A stretch of DNA of 34,684 nucleotides, from NCBI RefSeq assembly GCF_004570325.1, contig NZ_SPQO01000044.1:1-34684 (forward strand), read 5' to 3'. Both the position numbers and the translations under genes were made by a program. The DNA comes from Mycobacterium sp. PS03-16 (GTDB taxonomy: Bacteria > Actinomycetota > Actinomycetes > Mycobacteriales > Mycobacteriaceae). The notes under the pieces are model-generated. The model saw only the letters and a list, made by a program, of their open reading frames with translations. It made no database searches and was not told the DNA's origin. Below are positions 16,105-23,315 of the stretch, in pieces (the stretch's first letter is position 1; each line of letters opens with the position of its first letter).

Positions 16105-16353
16105 ATGAGCAACGAGTTCGCCGACGAGTCGATCGACGTGGTCGCCCCGGGTGACGCCATCATCGTGGACCGCGGGTCGGGCCCCCAGTCGTACAAGGTC
16201 GTACACAAGAACGACGGCGAGGAATCCTTTTTGGTGACGTTGGAGGGCGTCGACGGAGAGACGTTCGAGCAGGAGTTCGCCGCCGGGACCAAGGTCACCC
16301 GGGCGCTGGAGTCCAAGTGGGAGTCGGCGCAGAGCCCGACCCCGCACAGCTGA
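16105..16353 (+). CDS. Small hypothetical protein, possible SigF-regulated product
   Basis: An 82-residue acidic soluble protein of unknown family. The sequence reads as a compact beta-rich domain: VVAPGDAIIVDRGSGPQSYK, then ESFLVTLEGVDGETFEQEF and KVTRALESKW. The pattern of short strands around a GD turn suggests an SH3-like or KOW-like barrel, but I cannot name it. The start ATG 16105 has CCGGAG close upstream. A SigF-type promoter match ends 10 nt before the start, which points to stress or stationary-phase expression. The F420-dependent oxidoreductase gene follows in the same direction after 37 bp. Confidence 0.7.
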   Translation: MSNEFADESIDVVAPGDAIIVDRGSGPQSYKVVHKNDGEESFLVTLEGVDGETFEQEFAAGTKVTRALESKWESAQSPTPHS

Positions 16354-16370
16354 CGGATTGACCCGCCGAC

Positions 16371-16387
16371 GCGCGGGTATCCCGCGC
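16371..16387 (+). promoter_or_regulatory. Inverted repeat with GGGTAT just before the LLM gene
   Basis: GCGCGGG and CCCGCGC form perfect 7-bp arms around TAT, ending 3 nt before the ATG at 16391. The dyad contains GGGTAT, the ideal SigF -10 sequence, but the upstream GATT at 16356 with a 15-nt spacer is a poor -35. It could be an operator, or a hairpin that hides the start codon. Confidence 0.35.
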
Positions 16388-16390
16388 CCC

Positions 16391-17344
16391 ATGGCCAAGA
16401 TCGGATACTTCCTCTCCTGTGAGCAGTACACCCCCGCCGAACTGATCGACCAGGCCAAACGCGCCGAGGCGGCCGGTTTCGAGGCGCTGTGGATCTCCGA
16501 CCACTTCCACCCGTGGAACGACGAGCAGGGGCAGAGCGCGTTCGTGTGGGGGGTGATCGGCGCGCTGTCCCAGGTCACGTCGCTACCCGTCACCACCGGG
16601 GTGACGTGTCCGACCATGCGCATCCATCCGGCGATCATCGCCCAGGCCGCCGCGACCGCCGCCGTCCAGCTCGACGGCCGTTTCGTACTCGGCGTCGGCA
16701 CCGGCGAGGCGCTCAACGAGCACATCCTCGGCGACCCGTGGCCGTCGGTGGGCGTGCGAATGGAGATGCTCGAGGAAGCCGTCGACCTCATCCGGCTGAT
16801 GCACAAAGGGAATGAGATCAGCCACCACGGCACCCACTACGAGGTGCAGGAGGCCCGCATCTACACGCTGCCCGAACAGCCGGTGCCGATCTACGTCTCG
16901 GCGTTCGGCCCGCAGGCCGCCGAGCTGGCCGGCCGCATCGGCGACGGACTGTGCACGACGATGCCGGATGCGGATCTGATCAAGAGGTTCCGCAGCTCCG
17001 GCGGCGGCGACAGACCCGTGCAGGCCGGCACCAAGGTCAGCTGGGACCGCGATCCGGACAAGGCGCTCGAGGCGGCGCACCGGCTGTGGCCCAACGAGGT
17101 GCTGCCCGGTCAGCTGGCGCAGACGCTGCCCCGCCCCGGCGATTTCGCCGACGTGAGCACACTCGTGTCGAAGGACGCCATCGCCGAGGCGATGACGTGC
17201 GGTCCGGATGTCGACAAGCACGTCGGGCAGGTGCGTGAGTTCGTCGAGGCGGGCGTGGACGAGGTGTACGTGCAGCAGGTCGGCCCCGACACCGAGGGGT
17301 TCTTCGCCGCGTGGGAGCGCGACGTGCTGCCGCAGCTGCGGTGA
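16391..17344 (+). CDS. F420-dependent LLM class oxidoreductase (G6PD-like family)
   Basis: A 317-residue luciferase-like TIM-barrel enzyme resembling the F420-dependent glucose-6-phosphate dehydrogenase-related family of mycobacteria. Motifs: MAKIGYFLSCEQYTPAELID, the first-barrel signature FEALWISDHFHPW, VTTGVTCPTMRIHPAIIAQA, the cofactor-binding GRFVLGVGTGEALNE, and PVPIYVSAFGPQAAELAGR. Deazaflavin F420 is expected to be the hydride carrier, in the cytosol; the substrate is unknown, and glucose-6-phosphate is not assured because many paralogues differ. The start is ATG 16391; there is no clear ribosome binding site and a strong inverted repeat precedes it, so a leaderless transcript is possible. 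It is convergent with the rhomboid gene, with 4 bp between stop codons. Confidence 0.9.
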   Translation: MAKIGYFLSCEQYTPAELIDQAKRAEAAGFEALWISDHFHPWNDEQGQSAFVWGVIGALSQVTSLPVTTGVTCPTMRIHPAIIAQAAATAAVQLDGRFVLGVGTGEALNEHILGDPWPSVGVRMEMLEEAVDLIRLMHKGNEISHHGTHYEVQEARIYTLPEQPVPIYVSAFGPQAAELAGRIGDGLCTTMPDADLIKRFRSSGGGDRPVQAGTKVSWDRDPDKALEAAHRLWPNEVLPGQLAQTLPRPGDFADVSTLVSKDAIAEAMTCGPDVDKHVGQVREFVEAGVDEVYVQQVGPDTEGFFAAWERDVLPQLR

Positions 17345-17348
17345 CCGC

Positions 17349-18221
17349 TCAGCGCACCCCGAACAGCGCCATGATCTCGGTGGTGCGCCAGACGATCAGC
17401 ACCAGGAACAGCGCCAGCACCGCGACCGCGGCCCCGCCCTGGACCAGGTTGCGGCGCGCCGCCGGTGCGTAGGCGAACACGGCCGCGACCAGCGCGCCGG
17501 TCACCAGTCCGCCGATGTGGCCCTGCCAGCTGATGCCCTGTGAGCTGATCAACGGGTAGACGAATGTGAAGACCAAATTGAGCACGATGATCGCGGCGAT
17601 CCCGCGGATGTCGAGGTTGAGCCGCCGGGCCACCACGAACATGGCGCCGAAGAGTCCGAAGATCGCGCCGGACGCCCCGGCCGTGGCGCTGTTGAGCGGC
17701 GAGATCAGGTACACCAGCACGGACCCGCCCAGCGCGCTGAGCCCGTAGAGCGCGCCGAATCGCAGCCGCCCGAGCGTCATTTCCAGCGGTGGGCCCACGA
17801 CGTAGAGCGCCCACATGTTGAACAGCAGGTGCATGAGGCCGTAATGCAGGAACGCCGAGGTGACCAGGCGCCACCATTCGCCGTCGGCGACGGCGGGCGC
17901 CCACAGCACGAAGGCGCGGTAGGCCTCACCGGAGGCGCTCTGCAGGATGAACGCCAGCACGTTGACCGCGATCAGCCCGTAGGTGAGGACCGGCTGGGTG
18001 GACCCGGTGAGGCGGCCGCCGAACTGGGTGCGGGCCGGGCGCACCGTGCGGGCGCCCTGGTCGACGCATTCCGGGCACTGGTGGCCGACCGCCGCCGAGC
18101 GCATGCAGTCCGGGCAGATGTAGCGGCCGCACCGGGTGCAGCGGACGTAGGTCTGCCGGTCGGGATGCCGGTAGCAGGTCGGCGCCTCGGCCGGTGACTG
18201 CGGGTACTGCGGGTAGGTCAT
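17349..18221 (-). CDS. Rhomboid family intramembrane serine protease with zinc-binding N-terminus
   Basis: A 290-residue rhomboid protease like mycobacterial Rv0110-type proteins. The N-terminal 52 residues hold a Cys/His cluster (Cys16, His19, Cys28, Cys31, Cys36, Cys39, His47, Cys49, Cys52) of the B-box zinc-binding type. The membrane part (about 76-280) has WWRLVTSAFLHYGLMHLLFN with Asn135, the nucleophile Ser184 in GASGAIFG, and His235 in HIGGLVTG, so the Ser-His dyad is complete. It should cleave transmembrane substrates within the bilayer. The start ATG 18221 has GGAAGCG upstream. It lies 13 bp after the VOC gene and is probably the last gene of the P450-amidase-VOC-rhomboid run. Confidence 0.93.
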   Translation of the reverse strand: MTYPQYPQSPAEAPTCYRHPDRQTYVRCTRCGRYICPDCMRSAAVGHQCPECVDQGARTVRPARTQFGGRLTGSTQPVLTYGLIAVNVLAFILQSASGEAYRAFVLWAPAVADGEWWRLVTSAFLHYGLMHLLFNMWALYVVGPPLEMTLGRLRFGALYGLSALGGSVLVYLISPLNSATAGASGAIFGLFGAMFVVARRLNLDIRGIAAIIVLNLVFTFVYPLISSQGISWQGHIGGLVTGALVAAVFAYAPAARRNLVQGGAAVAVLALFLVLIVWRTTEIMALFGVR

Positions 18222-18234
18222 CGCGTCGCTTCCG

Positions 18235-18648
18235 CTAGAGGGTGCCGAACAATTCGACCCAGTTGCCGTCGGGGTCGGCGACGAACATCCAGCCCATCCC
18301 CGGCACGGGCGCGAATTCGGTGACGGGCTCGACGATCTGGTACGGGCTGTCCTCGATCATCGCGGCGATCGCGCGCAGGTTCTTGACGCCGACGGTGAAG
18401 TAGCGCAGCCCGGCCTGCGCGCGGCCGCCGCCGGGTGCGGCGGGTTGTGCCGGGGGCGGGTCGTAGGTGACGAGTTTGAGCACGCCGTTGCCGAGCGTGT
18501 AGCGCCGCTGCGACCCGCCGGGGAAGTCGACGTCGCCCTGGTGTTCGAGTTCGAGGAAGCCCTCGTAGAACGCGATCATCGCGTCCAGGTTCGTGGTCAC
18601 CACGCCCACCTCGATGCCCGGGCTCAGCAGGTTCAGTTTCACGGCCAC
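18235..18648 (-). CDS. VOC family (glyoxalase/bleomycin-resistance-like) protein
   Basis: A 137-residue single-chain VOC-fold protein: beta-alpha-beta-beta-beta modules visible as GIEVGVVTTNLDAMIAFYEG, GNGVLKLVTYD, AGLRYFTVGVKNLRAIAAM and GMGWMFVADPDGNWVELFG. The final Glu in DPDGNWVEL is the usual metal ligand at the C-terminal site; the N-terminal site is less clear. The family includes glyoxalases, dioxygenases and epimerases, so the reaction is open. The start GTG 18648 has AAGGA about 6 nt upstream. It lies 43 bp after the amidase and 13 bp before the rhomboid gene on the same strand. Confidence 0.88.
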   Translation of the reverse strand: MAVKLNLLSPGIEVGVVTTNLDAMIAFYEGFLELEHQGDVDFPGGSQRRYTLGNGVLKLVTYDPPPAQPAAPGGGRAQAGLRYFTVGVKNLRAIAAMIEDSPYQIVEPVTEFAPVPGMGWMFVADPDGNWVELFGTL

Positions 18649-18691
18649 CTCGTTCCTTGTCGTCGCACAACACCGTCCATTGTCCGGACGT

Positions 18692-20395
18692 TCACAGCCG
18701 CGGTGTGCGCGGCGGCGTGGTGCGCCGGTGACCGGTCACCTCGAAGGACGCGGCCCAGCTCAACAGCGCGGTGTCGCTGTAGGCGCGGCCGGCGAACGTC
18801 AGCCCGACCGGCATGCCGATGTCGTCCATCGTGCCCATCGGCACCGTGACCGTGGGAATGCCGAGGTGACGCGGAACCAGGTTGCCGTTGGACACCCATA
18901 CCCCGTTGCGCCAGCCCAGCTCGGCGGACTCCGGGTTGACGTCCATGTCGGCGGGTCCGACGTCGGCGGCGGCCGGGAAGATCACCGCATCCAGGCCGCG
19001 GTCGTCCATCCACTGTTCGAGGTCGATGCGCCGCGTCTCCTCCAGGCCGCGCAGACCGTCGGCCAGTTCCGGAATGTCGGTGTACGCGACGCCGGGGTGC
19101 TCGCGCACCCACGCCGGGTAGGCGGCGATGTCGTCGTCGAAGCCGTGATAGCGGTCGGGCAGCGCACCGTCGGGGTGCGGGAAGATGCGCGCACCGTCGA
19201 CGTCGCGCAGCGAGGACAGCGCCGGATCGCCGTTGGCGGCGAGGAAGTCCTCCCAGCCCCACGCGGACAGGTCGAGCAGTTCGCGCCGCAGGTACTCGGG
19301 GCTGACCAGGCCCCGGGTGAACACTGTCGGCGCGCCGGGACGGTCGCCCTCGTAGTTGGTGACGGCCGGGAAGTCCACCTCGACCACGTGCGCGCCGGCC
19401 GCCTCCAGGTCGCGGCGGGCGGCCTCGAACAGCGCCAGCACCGACGGCCGGGTCTCGATGCGTCGGCCCGTCGGCCCGCCGATCCCGGGCGACTCCGCGG
19501 TGCCGGCGTCCGGGTCGGCGTTGATGTACATCCGCGGGACCCCGAACCGCTTGCCGCGCAGCGCCTCCGGGCCGCCGGCAAGGTCGCGGTAGGACGGCGG
19601 CCGGACCTCCGAGGCCGCGGGGATCGGCACCCACGGCTGACTCCGCCAGAAGTCGCCGCGGGTGTCCGGATCGTCGGCGACCACCACGTCGAGCACCTCG
19701 AGCAGGTCGGCCATGGTGCGGGTGTGCGGCACCACCACATCCATGGTCGGCACCAGCGGCCAGTTGCCGCGCACCGAGATGACCCCGCGCGACGGGGTGT
19801 AGGCGCACAGCGCGTTGTTCGACGCCGGCGCCCGGCCAGACGACCAGGTCTCCTCCGCGAGGCCGAACGCGCTGAACGACGCGGCCGTTGCGGTGCCCGA
19901 GCCGTTCGACGACCCGGAGCCGAACGCGGCGGTGAGATAGTCCGCGTTGTACGGGCTTTCGGCACGGCCGTAGAGACCACGCTGCATGCCGCCGTTGGCC
20001 ATCGGCGGCATGTTGGTCAGGCCGATCAGCACCGCGCCCGCCGCCCGCAACCGTTCGACGGCGAACGCGTCGCGCTGTGCAACGAGGTGTGCGAAGGCCG
20101 GACTGCCCGCCGCTGCGGTCAGGCCGCGGGCGAGGTAGCTGTCCTTGGCGGTGTAGGGGATGCCGTCGAGCGGGCCGAGGGTCTGGCCGCGGGCGCGGCG
20201 GGCGTCGGAGGCGGCGGCCGCGGCGTGCGCCGCCGGGTCGAGCACCACCACCGCATTGAGCCGGATGCCGCCGTGGTCGAACGCGGCGATCCGCGCCAGG
20301 TACGCCTCGAGCAGCCCGACGGCCGTGACGTCACCGCGGTCCAGCGCCGCGCGCAGGTCGGCGATCGGGGCTTCCACCACATCGAAGTCGGCCAC
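18692..20395 (-). CDS. Amidase signature family protein
   Basis: A 567-residue amidase-signature enzyme. The Ser-cisSer-Lys triad is placed by Lys84 in IPYTAKDSY, the serines of GSGSSNGSGTATAAS (about 159-173) and Ser186 in ETWSSGRAPAS, where classical members read TGGSIR. The motif is therefore diverged but all three positions carry the right residues. The central insertion (about 230-330, with VPRMYINADPDAGTAESP) makes it longer than bacterial amidases of 450-500 residues. It probably hydrolyses a small amide in the cytosol; substrate unknown. The start GTG 20395 has no clear ribosome binding site. It lies 42 bp downstream of the P450 gene, and P450 oxidation plus amide hydrolysis could belong to one degradation pathway. 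Confidence 0.9.
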   Translation of the reverse strand: MADFDVVEAPIADLRAALDRGDVTAVGLLEAYLARIAAFDHGGIRLNAVVVLDPAAHAAAAASDARRARGQTLGPLDGIPYTAKDSYLARGLTAAAGSPAFAHLVAQRDAFAVERLRAAGAVLIGLTNMPPMANGGMQRGLYGRAESPYNADYLTAAFGSGSSNGSGTATAASFSAFGLAEETWSSGRAPASNNALCAYTPSRGVISVRGNWPLVPTMDVVVPHTRTMADLLEVLDVVVADDPDTRGDFWRSQPWVPIPAASEVRPPSYRDLAGGPEALRGKRFGVPRMYINADPDAGTAESPGIGGPTGRRIETRPSVLALFEAARRDLEAAGAHVVEVDFPAVTNYEGDRPGAPTVFTRGLVSPEYLRRELLDLSAWGWEDFLAANGDPALSSLRDVDGARIFPHPDGALPDRYHGFDDDIAAYPAWVREHPGVAYTDIPELADGLRGLEETRRIDLEQWMDDRGLDAVIFPAAADVGPADMDVNPESAELGWRNGVWVSNGNLVPRHLGIPTVTVPMGTMDDIGMPVGLTFAGRAYSDTALLSWAASFEVTGHRRTTPPRTPRL

Positions 20396-20437
20396 AACCG
20401 TGAGCGTACGGTCCGCGGCACCGCCTGCGGGTGCCGG

Positions 20438-21622
20438 TCAGGCGGGCACCAGCCGCAGGGTTTCCCAGCCGCGCACCGTGGAGGTCGGCGCCAGCTTCGC
20501 GGTCGAACGGTCGATGTCCCATTCTCCGAACCGGTTGAGCAGTTCGTCGAGGGCGACGCGACCCTCGAGGCGGGCCAGATTCGCGCCGAGGCAGTAGTGC
20601 AGGCCCTTGCCGAAGGTGAGGTGGCTGATGTTCTCGCGGCGGATGTCGTAGCGGTCCGGGTCCGGGTAGCGGCGGTGGTCGCGGTTGGCGGCGCCGAACA
20701 GCAGCAGCATCGCGCTGCCCGCGGGCACCGTGGTGCCGTAGGCGGTGAAGTCCCTGGCGACGTAGCGGGCGACGTGCGGCCCGGTCGGTTCGAACCGCAG
20801 GGTCTCGTCGACGACGCGGCCCAGCAGCGACCGGTCCTCGCGCACCTGCCTGCGCTGGTCGGGGTGTTCGGCCAGCACTTTGGCCAGCCAGCCGATCAGC
20901 CGGCCGGTGGTCTCGTTGCCCGCGCCGGCCACCACCTGCGTGTAGTGCAGGACCTCCTTGCGGGTCAGCCGGCGCGTCACCCCGTGTTCGTCGGTGAACT
21001 CGACGTTGAGCAGCGCGGTCATCAGATCGTCGGACGGGTTGTGCGAGCGCCACTCGACGTAGTCGGCGTAGATGCTGCCGTCGGCGATCCTGTCGGCCCG
21101 CACCACCTTCATGGGAGCGCCGGGCCGGGTGCGCAGGTTCGCGTCGTTGGCGTCGCGCACCGAGACCTGCTCGGATTCCGGGATGCCCAGCAGCATGCCG
21201 ATCACCCGCATCGGCATCATCGCGGCGAGTTCGGCGATGACGTCGAAGCTGTCGGCCCCGACCAGCGGGTCGAGGCAGTTCACGCAGTACCGGCGGATCC
21301 GGTCCTCGATCTCGGCCATCCGGCGCGGCGTGAACACCCGAGACATCAGGCCGCGCAGCATCGTGTGCACCGGCGGGTCGGCCATCATCATCACGCCCTC
21401 GGGCATGTCGAAGTCCGACTGCACCAGTTCGAGAATGTCGCCACGGCTGTTGGAGAACGTCTCCCAATCCAGCAGCGCCTTCTCCACATCGGCGTGCCGC
21501 GACAGCGCCCAGAAGTCGTACCGCTCGTTGTAGTAGAGCGGCGCCTCCTCGCGTAGCCGCGCGTAGGTGGGATACGGGTCGGCGACGATCCCGACATCGT
21601 AGGGGTCGTAGTAGACCGTCAT
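20438..21622 (-). CDS. Cytochrome P450
   Basis: A 394-residue soluble bacterial P450. The I-helix oxygen-activation motif is AGAGNETT (232-239), the ExxR pair is Glu273 and Arg276 (ETLR), and the haem loop FGKGLHYCLGANLAR gives Cys344 as thiolate ligand. The C-helix region MADPPVHTMLRGLMSRVFTP is also typical. The length is usual for class I enzymes that need a ferredoxin and reductase; neither is encoded nearby. I cannot assign a CYP family or a substrate. The start ATG 21622 has GAGGGA upstream. It is divergent from a TetR gene across a perfect 16-bp palindrome, so it is probably repressed until an inducer is present, and probably leads an operon with the amidase, VOC and rhomboid genes. 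Confidence 0.95.
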   Translation of the reverse strand: MTVYYDPYDVGIVADPYPTYARLREEAPLYYNERYDFWALSRHADVEKALLDWETFSNSRGDILELVQSDFDMPEGVMMMADPPVHTMLRGLMSRVFTPRRMAEIEDRIRRYCVNCLDPLVGADSFDVIAELAAMMPMRVIGMLLGIPESEQVSVRDANDANLRTRPGAPMKVVRADRIADGSIYADYVEWRSHNPSDDLMTALLNVEFTDEHGVTRRLTRKEVLHYTQVVAGAGNETTGRLIGWLAKVLAEHPDQRRQVREDRSLLGRVVDETLRFEPTGPHVARYVARDFTAYGTTVPAGSAMLLLFGAANRDHRRYPDPDRYDIRRENISHLTFGKGLHYCLGANLARLEGRVALDELLNRFGEWDIDRSTAKLAPTSTVRGWETLRLVPA

Positions 21623-21652
21623 CGTCCCTCGCTCCGGCGGTGCTGACGCCTC

Positions 21653-21668
21653 TTGGGCGATCGCCCAA
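21653..21668. promoter_or_regulatory. Perfect 16-bp palindrome, likely TetR operator
   Basis: TTGGGCGATCGCCCAA is fully self-complementary and lies in the 109-bp gap between the divergent P450 and TetR genes. It sits 30 bp from the P450 start and just before a possible -10 (TACTGT, 21673-21678) for the TetR direction. Likely the binding site of the adjacent TetR protein. Confidence 0.75.
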
Positions 21669-21684
21669 CATTTACTGTGAGGCC

Positions 21685-21735
21685 ATGTCTAGCAGCAGCG
21701 GCCGACGACGGTCAAGGATCGGGGAGGCCGCATGA
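21685..21735 (+). CDS. Possible 16-codon leader peptide upstream of TetR gene
   Basis: ATG 21685 opens a 16-codon frame (MSSSSGRRRSRIGEAA) whose TGA overlaps the TetR start codon as ATGA. A TACTGT -10-like box ends 6 nt before the ATG, so the transcript could start at the ATG and be leaderless. The TetR gene has its own GGGGAGG site inside this frame. It may be chance; conservation is the test. Confidence 0.3.
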   Translation: MSSSSGRRRSRIGEAA

Positions 21736-22313
21736 GCGCGCGGGCGGCCGGCCGGGATTCCGCCACGCGGCGGGCACTGCTGCAGGCGACGGCGCAGGTC
21801 ATGCTCGAGGAGGGTTACGCCGCGGCCACCTCGCGCCGGGTGGCGGCCAAGGCGGAGGTCAAGCCCGCACTCGTGCACTACTACTTCCCCAGCATGGACG
21901 AGATGTTCCTGGCCGTCCTGCGCGCCGGCGCCGAGGCCAACCTGGCCCGCCAGCGCGACACCGTCGACGCCGCCGACCCACTGCATGCGATGTGGCGGCT
22001 GAACTCGGCGACCGGAGCGCAGCTGTGGATGGAGTTCATGGCGCTGGCCAACCACCGCAAGACCATCCGGGCCCGGATCGCCGCCTACGCCGAACAGTTC
22101 CGCGAGGCCGAGGAGGCTGCGATGGCCGCCGCGCTGCGGGCGCACGGCGTGGACACCGCGGAGTTCCCGCCGGTGGTGATGTCGATGCTGCTGGCGAGCC
22201 TCGCCCGGATCCTGGTCCTGGAGGAGGGGCTGGGCATCACCCGGGGGCACGAGCAGACCCGCGAGTTCGTCGAGCGGTACCTGACGCGGTTCGACCTGCC
22301 CGGCGCGACTTAG
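21732..22313 (+). CDS. TetR family regulator, likely controlling the P450 operon
   Basis: A 193-residue TetR protein. The HTH is at about 33-52 (TSRRVAAKAEVKPALVHYYF), preceded by a short basic arm; the helical C-terminal domain (about 60-190) has QLWMEFMALANHRKTIRARI and PPVVMSMLLASLARILVLEE. The start ATG 21732 has a strong GGGGAGG site. It is divergent from the cytochrome P450 gene with a perfect 16-bp palindrome between, so local repression of both genes is likely; the inducer may be the P450 substrate. Its TAG stop shares bases with the TAA stop of the convergent STAS gene (22310-22313). Confidence 0.92.
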   Translation: MSARAAGRDSATRRALLQATAQVMLEEGYAAATSRRVAAKAEVKPALVHYYFPSMDEMFLAVLRAGAEANLARQRDTVDAADPLHAMWRLNSATGAQLWMEFMALANHRKTIRARIAAYAEQFREAEEAAMAAALRAHGVDTAEFPPVVMSMLLASLARILVLEEGLGITRGHEQTREFVERYLTRFDLPGAT

Positions 22314-22717
22314 GCGGGTTCGGCCTCGGTGGGTTCGTCGGCGGCCTGCACCCGCGGGATGACGCCCTCGGGATCGCAGAGCTCCAGCAGCCGCTCCACC
22401 GGGCGGCCGGGCACCACGGTCCAGCTGACGTCGTGACGGATCAGCTGGGCGTTGATGGCGTGCAGGCCGGCGATGCCGTCGACGGCCAGGAAACTGAGCC
22501 CGCTGAGGTCGACCTCAACGACGGTGTGCCCGGCGGCGGCCTCGCACACCGCGACCGCGAACTCCTTGGCGTTGCATGCGTCGACCTCGCCGAACACCGA
22601 CACCGTGATGTGCCGGTCGGCTTTGCGGCCCCAACTGCGGGTGGTGACGCTCAACCGTTCCGCGCGCGTGGCGCGGCGGTGCGGGCGGGAGTGACCGTGC
22701 AGTGGGGTTATGGTCAC
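22310..22717 (-). CDS. STAS-domain anti-sigma factor antagonist-like, lacking the phospho-serine
   Basis: A 135-residue STAS protein. The domain covers about 35-118: ITVSVFGEVDACNAKEFA, VVEVDLSGLSFLAVDGIAG and HAINAQL. In SpoIIAA the loop reads DSSG with the first Ser phosphorylated; here it reads AVDG (78-81), so Val79 takes the place of that Ser and Asp80 follows. It therefore cannot be switched by the usual kinase and may be constitutively active or a ligand-binding variant. The basic N-terminal tail (RPHRRATRAERL) is extra. The start GTG 22717 has CGGAG upstream. A good SigF-type promoter lies 53-78 bp upstream, behind the kinase gene, so it can be expressed separately. Confidence 0.88.
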   Translation of the reverse strand: MTITPLHGHSRPHRRATRAERLSVTTRSWGRKADRHITVSVFGEVDACNAKEFAVAVCEAAAGHTVVEVDLSGLSFLAVDGIAGLHAINAQLIRHDVSWTVVPGRPVERLLELCDPEGVIPRVQAADEPTEAEPA

Positions 22718-22769
22718 GCGCGACTCCGAGTGCCGTCGGGTGCGGCTGGAGCCGCCCAGCGCCGCACTG

Positions 22770-22795
22770 GTACCCCCGGCGGCAGGCGGTCAAAC
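22770..22795 (-). promoter_or_regulatory. Candidate SigF-type promoter for the second STAS gene
   Basis: Read on the minus strand: GTTT (22795-22792), a 16-nt spacer, GGGTAC (22775-22770). This matches the mycobacterial SigF consensus GTTT-N15-17-GGGTA(C/T) exactly. It lies between the kinase stop (22806) and the STAS start (22717), giving a transcript start near 22763 and a leader of about 45 nt. Sequence match is direct; SigF control is inferred. Confidence 0.65.
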
Positions 22796-22805
22796 CCCCG
22801 GCCGG

Positions 22806-23315
22806 TCAGGCCTGTGCGGTGGCGCGGGTGCGGACCCGGGACCGGCGTGGCACCCGGTCGAAGTGCAGGTGCACCGAGGTGCCTTTGGGGGAGCGGTCGA
22901 TGTCGACGTGGTCGGACAGCGCCCGCATCAGCGGGATGCCCCGGCCGCGGGACCGCTTCTGGTTGGACGGATCACTGGGGCGCCACTGGCCGTGGTCGGC
23001 GATCGTGATGGTCAAGGCGCCGGTCGCGGCGGCGTGGGTGGCCTGCAGCGTGACGGTGTCGGCGGCCTCGTGGTCCCGGTAGGCGAATTCGGCCGCGTTC
23101 GACAGCGCCTCGTTGACCACCAGCACGATATCGCTGGAGCGGACGTCGTCGAGCTCGAAGAGCTCACACAGCCAGGCGGTGAACTCCTCCCTCAAGCGGG
23201 CGACGGCATGCGCATCGGCTGCGCCGATGCGCAGGAAACGCAGGTCCGCCGTGTCCGTCTCGAGATGTGAAGAACTCATAGTGCTTAGCACGTACCCAGT
23301 TCGTGCGATTGTCAT
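22806..23315 (-). CDS. RsbW-type anti-sigma factor / serine kinase (HATPase_c)
   Basis: A 169-residue GHKL ATPase-fold protein of the RsbW/SpoIIAB class, which binds a sigma factor or phosphorylates STAS antagonists. The N-box is IVLVVNEALSNAAEFAYRDH with Glu69 and Asn73; the G1 box is ADHGQW (Asp107, Gly109); the G2 region is SRGRGIPLMRALSD (122-135) and then GTSVHLHF. A basic C-terminal tail (RRSRVRTRATAQA) is extra. The start ATG 23315 overlaps the upstream STAS stop codon as ATGA, indicating translational coupling. A later ATG at 23279 would give 157 residues; a GTGCTTAGCAC palindrome lies just before it. No sigma factor gene is adjacent, so the target sigma factor must be elsewhere. Confidence 0.9.
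   Translation of the reverse strand: MTIARTGYVLSTMSSSHLETDTADLRFLRIGAADAHAVARLREEFTAWLCELFELDDVRSSDIVLVVNEALSNAAEFAYRDHEAADTVTLQATHAAATGALTITIADHGQWRPSDPSNQKRSRGRGIPLMRALSDHVDIDRSPKGTSVHLHFDRVPRRSRVRTRATAQA

Noticed and set aside
18593..21556. Open frame of 987 codons on the plus strand
   Set aside because: It is antisense to the amidase and P450 genes, which have full catalytic motifs. Its protein is Arg/Gly/Val-rich without any domain, as expected for a shadow frame in high-GC DNA.
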